From Opitutaceae bacterium (GTDB lineage Bacteria; Verrucomicrobiota; Verrucomicrobiia; Opitutales; Opitutaceae), in assembly GCA_005792355.1 (NCBI GenBank), contig SXSC01000256.1, positions 39,046 through 103,045 on the forward strand: a stretch of DNA of 64,000 nucleotides, in the 5' to 3' direction. Below are positions 52,501-60,002 of the stretch, piece by piece (position 1 is the stretch's first letter; each line of letters opens with the position of its first letter). A model generated the notes under the pieces. That model was not told where the DNA came from. It made no database searches and saw nothing but the letters and a program-made list of their open reading frames with translations. The position numbers and the translations under genes are program-made.

Positions 52501-53018
52501 CGGCTCAGGAGATCGCCGGTCCGTGGGAAATGCGCTTTCCACCGGACCTCGACGCGCCGGCGATGGCCACGCTGCCGCGACTAATGTCCTGGACGGAATC
52601 GGCGGAGGATGGGATCAGGCATTTCTCCGGCACGGCAGTTTATCTGAAAACCATCCACGTCTCGTCCGAACAGAAGGAGTTGGGCTCACGGCTGTACCTC
52701 GACCTCGGAGAAGTGAAGAACGTCTGCGAGGTCACGCTCAATGGCCGGGATCTCGGCGTCCTGTGGAAGCCTCCCTTCCGCGTGGATATCACCGCCGCTG
52801 CCCGGGTTGGCGAGAACCGGCTCGAATTGAAGGTGACCAACCTCTGGCCCAACCGGCTGATCGGCGACCAGCACCGGCCCGTGGAGAAGCGGATCACTTG
52901 GGCGAGCTACAATCATTTCCGGGCTGACGATCCGCTGCTGCCTTCGGGACTTCTCGGGCCGGTGGTCCTTCGCACCGCGCGAACATTGACTCTGTCCACC
53001 CGCAACCCGGTTCCATGA
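49506..53018 (+). CDS. GH106 alpha-L-rhamnosidase (predicted), second of a tandem pair
   Basis: 1170 residues. The ATG at 49506 is preferred because it opens a good signal peptide (WRGWAWLALGAGLIQPVFA); the frame extends 44 codons upstream without family text. Opening RPRTWWYWMNGCVTKEGI; centre KHIVCDSWERGYENWTPL, FLWDFRRTIADLLAENYYG, EATGHGMPA, GEFWAGRPHLDDAKEAASA and ATESFTS; end RLYLDLGEVKNVCEVTLNG and VTNLWPNRLIGDQ. Nearly every landmark matches the preceding protein, but a region near residues 170-220 (SATVTRLSARSIAEQVARP) differs, which may change the outer subsites. It sits 142 bp after its twin. The two may split related rhamnose linkages; this is inference. Confidence 0.9.
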   Translation: MRSALQWRGWAWLALGAGLIQPVFADELEAGFASPPAEARPRTWWYWMNGCVTKEGITADLEAMKAAGLAEAQMFTVQQHMIGTDGRPVQGDVLFMSPRWREMVRHALVECHRLGLEFTVLTCEGWGQGGGRWVKPAESMQKVVWSTAQVVGGRTVPLAIERPMPEPHHYTDIALLGFPTAPGEESERPPLLSASATVTRLSARSIAEQVARPAGGYGGAPSEDSEPPLLTMPLSTPGKPQWVLLDYGESRVFSSVFIAMNHMRDVPDPENWGDSPYLDAAGKQALARLSGPRYWELQSSDDGRNFRSVGRISTHGTTSFPETRARYFRLWLPVPPPLQKPLPLSPAEPMEFTHLHLAGPRLDRPEFRNGQYVDWRVREFSGQDVPAANVVARAQIVDLTGLTSWDAPPGNWTLLRLGHAATGVHIAASRLGGLEADKLSRQAVLNHLDNGMIGTVLTDAGPLAGRTLKHIVCDSWERGYENWTPLMREEFARRRGYAIEPWLPALTGRVVESVEASERFLWDFRRTIADLLAENYYGTLREYANRRGLTIYAEATGHGMPAIADQLQCKGRTDFPMGEFWAGRPHLDDAKEAASAAHIYGQNIAATESFTSIPQFAGWRREPVLFKAEGDLRLCVGINRLCFQCFAHQPWLDRVPGMSIGRWGSNLERNNTWWRPAAAAWISYLSRSQFLLQRGRFVADVVYFYGEDAPVDFRFSRLKPEMPAGYDFDVCNAEILRRFTVKDGSLELPSGMRYRVLVLPENDRMTLETLQVIQALVRHGATVMGPRPNLSPSLVGWPDADRTLQTIAAEVWGDCDGRTVTSHRYGKGQVVWGRSLAEALGTAPDFMSDDRNLRFIHRREDGTEIYFVSNQSDRATVARCTFRTTGKVPELWQPDTGRRETTAMYAEHNGRTTLPLALDPFGSVFIVFRRPSQPGQAIASIRSGRRAEFSVASGRGEFLVAPPVLTDTHTTVAVWEPGRYEIALSGGRIHRVGVAALPAAQEIAGPWEMRFPPDLDAPAMATLPRLMSWTESAEDGIRHFSGTAVYLKTIHVSSEQKELGSRLYLDLGEVKNVCEVTLNGRDLGVLWKPPFRVDITAAARVGENRLELKVTNLWPNRLIGDQHRPVEKRITWASYNHFRADDPLLPSGLLGPVVLRTARTLTLSTRNPVP

Positions 53019-53208
53019 GAATTAGCCGCGAGCGCCGGCGAGTGGGGGCGATTCGTGCACTCCCTGACGCTCGTGGCTACGTCTACGATTGCGGACCGAT
53101 TGCGGACGCGAACGAGATTGGGCCGGCTGCGGCCTCGCCCACGCCAGAGTCATGCCCACAGTGGCGTCGTCGCGACTCCTCGAGCACTACTCCGATTCCT
53201 ACCGCCCT

Positions 53209-54624
53209 ATGAAATGGTTTTCTTCCCTCCCCACTCATCGCTGTCTGCTGGGTCTGGCGCTCGCGCTGCCGGTGATGTCAGCACTGGCAGCGGCGACCCA
53301 GGAGTTCGTGCCCGCCGTCGACGTTTCTACTTATCCGACGCTGCAGGCGGCGATCGACGCCAACCCGGGAACGATCATCCGCGTCCCCGCCGGGGAATAC
53401 CGGCTGACGTCGGCCCTCGTGATCCGGCACAACCGCACCCAGATCGTGGGGCCGGCGCGGATCGTGCAGAGCAATCCGAAGGAGGCGATGCTCACCATTA
53501 CCGACGCGTCCGGCGTGCGCGTCAGCGACCTGGCGTTCACCCGCAGCGAAGGCCAGCAGGAAACCACCTCGCACGGCGTGCAAGTGGTGAAGAGTCGCGA
53601 CGTGATCCTGTCGCATCTCGACGTGAGCGAGAATCACACCCGCTCGTCGATCGTCGCGTCTGATTCGCAGGACATCACCGTGCAGAACTGCACGGTCAAG
53701 AACTTCAAGGGACCGACCATCGACGACCGCACCGCGCCCCAGCACCTTTCCGGCTACGCGTTCAAGTCGATCGACGGCACCGGCATCCAGATGCGCAACG
53801 TCCAGGGCGCAGTTATCCGCGACAACCGCGTCCAGGAGTTCCGGCTGCTCCCGACGAAGGAAACGCGGGACAAGTACGATCTTGGGACGCTGACGATCGT
53901 GCCGGCGAAACCCGGTCGCCTGATGAGCGAGCAGATCTTCCGCGCCCGCTACACGAACAACTGGCACCAGGGCGCGGGCATCCATGTCGCCGGTCCGGAT
54001 CAGACCCGGCGGGTCATCATATCCGGCAACTTCGTCGAGCACGCGCCGCAGGGGATCGACATTCACTCCGACAATGTCGTCGTGACGAACAACATCATCG
54101 CGCACGCGATGATCGGCATGAAGGCGATGCACGGCTCCAAGAACGTCCTCATCGACGGCAACCAGTTCACCTATGTAGACCTCTGGGGCATCGTCCTGAT
54201 GACGGGCGCCGCATCCCGCGCGGCGGGAAACCCGATGCCGTCGGGCGGCGTGACGACCGAGAACGTCGATGGCGGCCATATCATCTCGAACAACATCATC
54301 TCCAACTTCGGCTTCGGCTTGCAGGACTGGAACTGGGTCGAAACCAAGGCCAATCGCTGCGCCATCCAGCTGCCCAAGGGGCAGCTCGAGGAGAATCCGC
54401 CGCTGCGCAACGTCGTGATCGCGGGCAACGTGGTGTACGACTCGGGTCAGGATCAGATCATGGTGGACGGCAAGTGGACGAAGGTCCCGCCGCGGTACAA
54501 TTACGCACTCTACGTCGAGCAGACCGGCAAGCCGTCGCCACAGAACGTTCGTGTTCATGGCAACGTGTTCGATCCGGGACTCAATGGCACCACGAATCTG
54601 CCCGACCCGTCGCAGTCGAACTGA
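53209..54624 (+). CDS. Beta-helix family protein 6 (HGPARI subgroup)
   Basis: 471 residues from the ATG at 53209, which gives the signal CLLGLALALPVMSALAAA; earlier in-frame starts add unrelated sequence. It belongs with the members at 28761 and 30252: QIVGPARIVQSNPKE, TIDDRTAPQHLSGYAFKSID, RLLPTKETRDKYDLGTLT, NNWHQGAGIHV, GIDIHSDN, GMKAMHGSKNVLI with His308, DLWGIVLMTGAASR, SNFGFGLQDWNWV and WTKVPPRYNYALYVEQ. It is far from those two genes (about 22 kb), so the subgroup was spread by more than tandem copying. Between the tandem GH106 pair and a sialate-O-acetylesterase type gene. Activity unknown. Confidence 0.82.
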   Translation: MKWFSSLPTHRCLLGLALALPVMSALAAATQEFVPAVDVSTYPTLQAAIDANPGTIIRVPAGEYRLTSALVIRHNRTQIVGPARIVQSNPKEAMLTITDASGVRVSDLAFTRSEGQQETTSHGVQVVKSRDVILSHLDVSENHTRSSIVASDSQDITVQNCTVKNFKGPTIDDRTAPQHLSGYAFKSIDGTGIQMRNVQGAVIRDNRVQEFRLLPTKETRDKYDLGTLTIVPAKPGRLMSEQIFRARYTNNWHQGAGIHVAGPDQTRRVIISGNFVEHAPQGIDIHSDNVVVTNNIIAHAMIGMKAMHGSKNVLIDGNQFTYVDLWGIVLMTGAASRAAGNPMPSGGVTTENVDGGHIISNNIISNFGFGLQDWNWVETKANRCAIQLPKGQLEENPPLRNVVIAGNVVYDSGQDQIMVDGKWTKVPPRYNYALYVEQTGKPSPQNVRVHGNVFDPGLNGTTNLPDPSQSN

Positions 54625-54741
54625 ATCCGCTCGTCGCATGGTCATTCAATCGTGAGGTCGATCCGGGCAATCCGACGCGCCCGACGCGTTGCCTTGATCG
54701 GAGCTTCCGCGCGCTTTGCCCAACCGATACGTTTGCTCGCA

Positions 54742-56826
54742 ATGAATCTGGTTCAAATGGCGCGACGGATGGTCCGGTTGGCGGGCTTTGGCGCGATCAC
54801 GTGGCTGAGGGCGGATGTAACGCTCCCGGGCCTTTTCTCCGAGCACGCGGTGCTGCTCCGCTTCCACGCCGTGCCCGTGTGGGGAACCGCGGCGCCGAAC
54901 GAAACGGTGTCCGTCGCAATTGCCGGGCGCGCCGCACGGACGAGGGCGGACGCCGAGGGACGCTGGTTCGTGACCTTGGACCTCGCCGACGCCGCGGCGG
55001 GGCCGTTCGAGCTGATGATCGAAGGGAACAATCGTGTGGTGATCCGCGACGTCGTCATCGGAGAAACGTGGCTGACGGCGGGCCAGTCGAACATGGAGCA
55101 CCCGGTGCATCTTTCCATTGGCGCCAGGGAGGCGATCGCCGGTTCCGCCAACCCGCAGCTGCGCCTGTTCAAGATGCCACGGCAGCCTTCGCGCGAGCCA
55201 TTGACCACGCTGCAGGGCAAGTGGGTCCTGGCGGACCCGGCGACCGTCGGACGTTTTTCCGGCGTGGGGTATTTCTTCGGCCAACGGCTGCAATCGGAGC
55301 TGAAGATGCCGATTGGAATGATCGACACCTCGATCGGCGGCACGCCGGTCGAGGGCTGGATCAGCCGGGAGGGAATTGCGGCGGACCCGCTGTTGCGCGC
55401 GGGACGCGACCGGCGGCTCGAGGACCTCGACCTGTACCCAGAGCGGCTGCGACGCTTCCGCGAGGATATGGTCCGCTGGCAGCGCGAGTGCCGGCGCGAG
55501 GACCGGTCCGGCGGCGCCCCCGTCCGCTACGCTGCTCCGACGGCGGACACGACGGGGTGGCGGAAAGTCGGGCTGCCCGTGCGCTATGTGGACGCCGGGC
55601 TGCCCGAGGCCGGCGCCGTCTGGCTGCGGCGGCGCGTCGCGGTTTCGGCGGCCATGGCAGGCAAAACGCTGCGGATCGATCTCGGCGCACACCAGGGCTT
55701 CGTCGAGGTGTATTGGGACGGCGAGAAGATTGGGGAGACCACCGTCCACGGCTTTCCCGGTCTCGAGAGCAAGTGGACGTACCAGGTCCCCGCCCGGCTC
55801 GCGCGCGCAGGCGAGTCTGTGCTTGCCATGCGCACGTTCAACCCGGCGGGCGGTGCCGAGATCCGGGGTGCGGCCGCGGGCAGCAATTTCCGTGTGATTC
55901 TCGACGGCGACAATCGCGTGTTCCTGGCGGGCGACTGGCTGGCCAGCGTCGAGTATGTGTTCCCGCCGCTCGCCCCGGGGGCCCCGCCGGCGCCGCGTGA
56001 ACCGGCGCTGCCGCCGGAGCCGCGCGGCCTGGCCTCCGGGCTGTTCAACGGGCAGATCCATCCGCTCCTGCCGTATGCCGTGCGCGGCATCCTGTGGTAT
56101 CAGGGAGAGGGCAACGTCGAGCGCGCCGCGCAATACCAAACGACGTTCCCGCGGCTGATCGAGGACTGGCGCCGGTGCTGGAAACGGCCCGACCTGCCGT
56201 TCTATTTCTGCCAGCTGCCGAATTTCAACGCGCCCGCGACGAGCCCGGGCGATAGTTCATGGGCGGAGCTGCGCGACGCGCAGGACGCAACCCTTGCGCT
56301 GCCGGCCACCGGCCAGGTCATCCTGCTGGACGTCGGTGAACAGGCGGACCTGCATCCGCGCGACAAGCGAACTCCGGGTGAGCGCCTGGCGCGTCTCGCG
56401 CTCGCCAGGGACTACGGCCGGCCCGTCGTGTGGTCGGGGCCGCGGTTCGCGGATTTGGTCCGCGAAGGCGCGAAGCTCCGGCTGCGTTTTCAGCACGTTG
56501 ACGGCGGACTGGTGGCGCGGGCGTTGCCTGCAACTTACCGGCCGCGGTCAAACGAGGCGACCACCCGCCCGTTGCCCCGGCACAGCCCGGCCGGCGAACT
56601 CGAGGGATTCGCGGTCGGCGGCGCGGATGGCCGCTGGTGCTGGGCGACCGCGAGGATCGACGGAGACACGGTGCTGGTGCACGCCGCGGAAATTCCGGAG
56701 CCGACCGCGGTCCGCTACGCGTGGTCCGATTTTCCGGTGTGCAATCTCTACAACGGCGCCGGCCTTCCCGCGGCGCCATTTCGCACCGACCGCCAGCCCC
56801 TGAGCACGCGCGACGGATCCTATTAG
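54742..56826 (+). CDS. Secreted sialate-O-acetylesterase type esterase with inserted beta-sandwich
   Basis: 694 residues from the ATG at 54742; a GTG at 54652 in the same frame would add 30 basic residues. Signal RMVRLAGFGAITWLRA is short. Domains: N-terminal strand domain (25-105: DVTLPGLFSEHAVLLRF), SGNH start TAGQSNMEH with Ser116, YFFGQRL and SIGGTPVEGWIS. From about 275 to 395 a beta-sandwich insert of the kind found in GH2 enzymes appears (WLRRRVAVSAAMAGKTLRI, VYWDGEKIGET). The catalytic domain then resumes with WYQGEGNVERAAQY and ADLHPRDKR holding the Asp/His pair. This domain order is usual for larger SASA proteins. Expected to remove O-acetyl groups from sugars. It is followed 42 bp later by three beta-helix genes. 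Confidence 0.88.
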   Translation: MNLVQMARRMVRLAGFGAITWLRADVTLPGLFSEHAVLLRFHAVPVWGTAAPNETVSVAIAGRAARTRADAEGRWFVTLDLADAAAGPFELMIEGNNRVVIRDVVIGETWLTAGQSNMEHPVHLSIGAREAIAGSANPQLRLFKMPRQPSREPLTTLQGKWVLADPATVGRFSGVGYFFGQRLQSELKMPIGMIDTSIGGTPVEGWISREGIAADPLLRAGRDRRLEDLDLYPERLRRFREDMVRWQRECRREDRSGGAPVRYAAPTADTTGWRKVGLPVRYVDAGLPEAGAVWLRRRVAVSAAMAGKTLRIDLGAHQGFVEVYWDGEKIGETTVHGFPGLESKWTYQVPARLARAGESVLAMRTFNPAGGAEIRGAAAGSNFRVILDGDNRVFLAGDWLASVEYVFPPLAPGAPPAPREPALPPEPRGLASGLFNGQIHPLLPYAVRGILWYQGEGNVERAAQYQTTFPRLIEDWRRCWKRPDLPFYFCQLPNFNAPATSPGDSSWAELRDAQDATLALPATGQVILLDVGEQADLHPRDKRTPGERLARLALARDYGRPVVWSGPRFADLVREGAKLRLRFQHVDGGLVARALPATYRPRSNEATTRPLPRHSPAGELEGFAVGGADGRWCWATARIDGDTVLVHAAEIPEPTAVRYAWSDFPVCNLYNGAGLPAAPFRTDRQPLSTRDGSY

Positions 56827-56868
56827 AGACGGCGTTAAACCACCTCCTGCCTGTTTATCTCCCTCACC

Positions 56869-58326
56869 ATGCAAGCAAGCAATCGACTTCTCCTCTGCGC
56901 CGGCGCGCTGGTCGCGCTGGGTCTGGCGCGCGCCGGCGCGAATCCCGCGCCGGCCTCGATGTTGCCGTCGGTCGCCAACTACCCGTCGATCCAGCAGGCG
57001 CTGGACGCGAACCCCGGTCGGATGGTCTTCGTCCCGGCCGGGGACTACGTGATCGCCCGCGCGGTGGTCATCAAGGGCGACGGCGCCGGTCTCTGGGGTC
57101 AGGGACGCCTCATCCAGTCAAACCCGGAGGAGCCCGTCCTCCTCGTGCAGGATGGGCGGTACCAGAAGGTGCGGGGTCTGATCCTGACCCGGCCCGAGGG
57201 CAAGCGCGACACGCGCAAACCGGCGCTGCATCTCCTGCGCGCGATCCTGGCCAGCGTCGAGGACGTGCAGGTGATCGACAACTGGACGGATAACGCGGCC
57301 CTCCGGAGCGACAAGTGCCGGCAACTGGTCGTGCGCGGCTGCCTGGTCGAGAACTATTGCCGCGTCACGATCGAGGACTGGACGAAGCCGGCGCCGAACA
57401 GCGGCGTGTGCTCGGGCTTCGCCTACATCTGCATGAACGGCACCGCGATGGACTTCGTCGATGTCTCCGGAGTCATAATACAAGGCAACCGGATCGTCGA
57501 GAACCGGCTCCTGCCGACGAAGGAAAACAAGGAGAAGTATGGCTTCGGCAAGTTCACGAAGAAAAACGCCGAGAAGGGGCCGCACATCGACCAGCAGAGC
57601 TGGGACACCGAGTACTGGTACGGCTGGCGGCAGGGCGCCGGCATCCACGTCGGCAGCGGGCGCACAAGCGACACGATCCAGATCGTCGGGAATTATCTCG
57701 AGAACATGCAGCAGGGAATCGACATTCACGGCGACCATGCGTTGGTGGCGAACAACATCGTCAACGACGCCTCCCGCGGAATCAAAGCGATGCACGGTTC
57801 GCGGAACATCCAGATTATTGGGAACCAGTTCAACCGCTGCGACCACTTTGCCATCGGGCTGATGCAGGGCGCCGCCTCCCACGAGGCCGGACGCCATCCG
57901 AGCAAGGGCCCGATGGCGGTGGAGGCCAATATCGATGGCCACTCGATCATCGCCGACAACATCATCTCCGACTTCGGCTACGGCCTTGAAGGGTGGGTGT
58001 GGCAGTCCGACGGCCGCTCCGGAAACCCGATCCAGATCGGCGGCAAGAGCCCGCTCGCCGCCACCCCGCCGCTGCGCAACGTGATCGTGCGGGGCAACAT
58101 TGTCTACAACACCGGCCAGGATCGAATCGTCGTGGACGGCCAGCCGCGGGTGGAGCCCCCACGCTACAAGCACGCCGTACGGGTGGTCGACGGGCTGCCT
58201 TCCGACAACCCGAACGGGCAGGGCGGCTATGCCAATACGCCACGGAAGGTCCTGTTTTCCGAAAACCACTTCGATCCCGGTACCGACGGCGTTTCCGGCG
58301 TCGACCTGAACACCCTCCACCGATGA
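56869..58326 (+). CDS. Beta-helix family protein 7 (EDWTKP subgroup)
   Basis: 485 residues, signal NRLLLCAGALVALGLARAGA. Motifs: YPSIQQALDANPGRMVFVPA, AGLWGQGRLIQSNPEE, RVTIEDWTKPAPNSGVCSGF (EDW replaces the DDR of other members), RLLPTKENKEKYGFGKFT, WYGWRQGAGIHV, GIDIHGDH, GIKAMHGSRNIQI with His309, DHFAIGLMQGAASH, SDFGYGLEGWVW and EPPRYKHAVR. The EDWTKP text and a longer C-terminus (NPNGQGGYANTPRKVLF) are shared only with the next gene. The stop overlaps the next start by four bases (ATGA), so the pair is translated together. Activity unknown. Confidence 0.82.
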   Translation: MQASNRLLLCAGALVALGLARAGANPAPASMLPSVANYPSIQQALDANPGRMVFVPAGDYVIARAVVIKGDGAGLWGQGRLIQSNPEEPVLLVQDGRYQKVRGLILTRPEGKRDTRKPALHLLRAILASVEDVQVIDNWTDNAALRSDKCRQLVVRGCLVENYCRVTIEDWTKPAPNSGVCSGFAYICMNGTAMDFVDVSGVIIQGNRIVENRLLPTKENKEKYGFGKFTKKNAEKGPHIDQQSWDTEYWYGWRQGAGIHVGSGRTSDTIQIVGNYLENMQQGIDIHGDHALVANNIVNDASRGIKAMHGSRNIQIIGNQFNRCDHFAIGLMQGAASHEAGRHPSKGPMAVEANIDGHSIIADNIISDFGYGLEGWVWQSDGRSGNPIQIGGKSPLAATPPLRNVIVRGNIVYNTGQDRIVVDGQPRVEPPRYKHAVRVVDGLPSDNPNGQGGYANTPRKVLFSENHFDPGTDGVSGVDLNTLHR

Positions 58327-59810
58327 CGGCGAACATTGCGCCGGCATCCTCCCGGATGGGGACAGGGTCCCCGATCGCATTCATGGTGTCCGCGCTCGCG
58401 GCCGCGGGGTTCGCCGCGGCTCCGGTGGACAAGGTCGCGCCCGCGATGCCTTCCGCCGCGGCGTATCGTTCGATCCAGGACGCCATCGACGGCAATCCGG
58501 GCAGGCTGGTTTTCGTGCCGGCCGGCGATCATGTGATCGATGAGGCGATCCGGATCACCGGCACCGGCGGCGGGTTGTGGGGCCCGGGCCGGATTGTCCA
58601 GGGGAATCCCGACGAGGCGATCGTCGAAGTCCGCGACGCCGTCCGGCCCCAGGTGCGCGACGTCACCCTGAGCCGCGCGCCGGGGCGCGAGGAGACCCAA
58701 CAGCCCGGTCTGCTGCTGCTGCGTGCCACCGACGCGCTGGTCGACAACGTCCAGGTGATCGACAACTGGACTGGCAGCAGCCCCATCCGCTCGGAGAAGT
58801 GCACCCGCATCGTGGTCCGCCATTGCGTGGTCGAAAATTACTATCGCGTCACGGTCGAGGACTGGACGAAGCCATCGGGCGCCGGCGTCACCTCCGGCTT
58901 TGCCTACAACTGCATCAACGGAACGGCGATGAACTTCATCGACGTGGCTGGCGCGTTGATCGAGGGGAATCGCATCGTCGAGAACCGGCTGAGGCCGACG
59001 CCGGAGATTATGCAGAAACATCGGTTGGGGAAGTTCACGAAGAAGAACGCCGTGAAGGGGCCCCACATCGACCAGAAGAGCTGGGATGCGGAGTATTGGA
59101 ACGGTTGGCGGCAGGGCGCGGCGATTCATTTGGGTCGCGGCCTGACCAGCGACCTCGTCCAGATCATCGGCAACCTGATCGAACACACCCAGCAGGGCAT
59201 CGACCTGCATGGTGACCATGCGGTGGTAGCCATGAACATCGTCAATGATGCCGGCCATGGCATCAAGGCCATGCACGGCTCGCGAAACATTCTCATCACG
59301 AACAACCAGTTCAACCGGTGCGACCTTTTCGCGATCGGCGTCATGCCGGGCGCCGCGTCGCATGTCGCGGGCCGGCTTCCGAGCAAGGGCCCGGGCCCGG
59401 TGGCGGCCAACATCGACGGCCACACGATCATCTCCAACAACATCATCTCGGACTTCGGCTACGGGTCCCAGGCCTGGATCTGGCGGGGAAATGCGACCAG
59501 CCGATCTCCCATCCAGCTCGGCGGCAGAAGCCCGCTGCCCGACACCCCGCCGTTGCGGAACGTGCTGATCTCAGGCAATGTCATCCACGATCCCGGACCG
59601 GATGGGATTCTCGTGGCCGGCGTCGTCCGGCACGAGCCGCCTCGCTATCGGTACGCGGTGCGCGTGATCGTGGAAGAACCCGACAGCGCCGGCGGCTCGT
59701 ACGTGCGCACGCCGGAGGGCCTTCGCTTCGCCAACAACCTGTTCGATCCTGGTGTCGACGGGATTGCGAACATTGACCTCGGCTCGGGTGCGGCGGGCAG
59801 CTCGCGCTGA
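58323..59810 (+). CDS. Beta-helix family protein 8 (EDWTKP subgroup)
   Basis: 495 residues from the ATG at 58323, overlapping the previous stop; much longer upstream readings are out of frame with the preceding gene's protein. The signal is PIAFMVSALAAAGFAAA after about 17 residues. Motifs: YRSIQDAIDGNPGRLVFVPA, GGLWGPGRI, RVTVEDWTKPSGAGVTSGF, RLRPTPEIMQKHRLGKFT, WNGWRQGAAIHL, GIDLHGDH, GIKAMHGSRNILI with His318, DLFAIGVMPGAASH, SDFGYGSQAWIW and EPPRYRYAVR. It is a tandem relative of the member at 56869, and the pair forms the clearest local duplication in the array. A 192-bp gap separates it from the next member. Confidence 0.82.
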   Translation: MTANIAPASSRMGTGSPIAFMVSALAAAGFAAAPVDKVAPAMPSAAAYRSIQDAIDGNPGRLVFVPAGDHVIDEAIRITGTGGGLWGPGRIVQGNPDEAIVEVRDAVRPQVRDVTLSRAPGREETQQPGLLLLRATDALVDNVQVIDNWTGSSPIRSEKCTRIVVRHCVVENYYRVTVEDWTKPSGAGVTSGFAYNCINGTAMNFIDVAGALIEGNRIVENRLRPTPEIMQKHRLGKFTKKNAVKGPHIDQKSWDAEYWNGWRQGAAIHLGRGLTSDLVQIIGNLIEHTQQGIDLHGDHAVVAMNIVNDAGHGIKAMHGSRNILITNNQFNRCDLFAIGVMPGAASHVAGRLPSKGPGPVAANIDGHTIISNNIISDFGYGSQAWIWRGNATSRSPIQLGGRSPLPDTPPLRNVLISGNVIHDPGPDGILVAGVVRHEPPRYRYAVRVIVEEPDSAGGSYVRTPEGLRFANNLFDPGVDGIANIDLGSGAAGSSR

Positions 59811-60002
59811 TTGCGGTCGGCGACAGCGCAACGTCGGCACAAGTGTGAGCGAGCGGATCTCCAGCGGCGTGAATCCGGCATCGCAGTCAGATCTGCTGCA
59901 TGGTCCACCTTTTTGGACGAAGCCCGCGTCCGGATCACACCCGCCGGATTAACAGTTCGCCATTCGGCGGGGCCGGGCCCGGGCTAGACGTGCGTCAACC
60001 TT

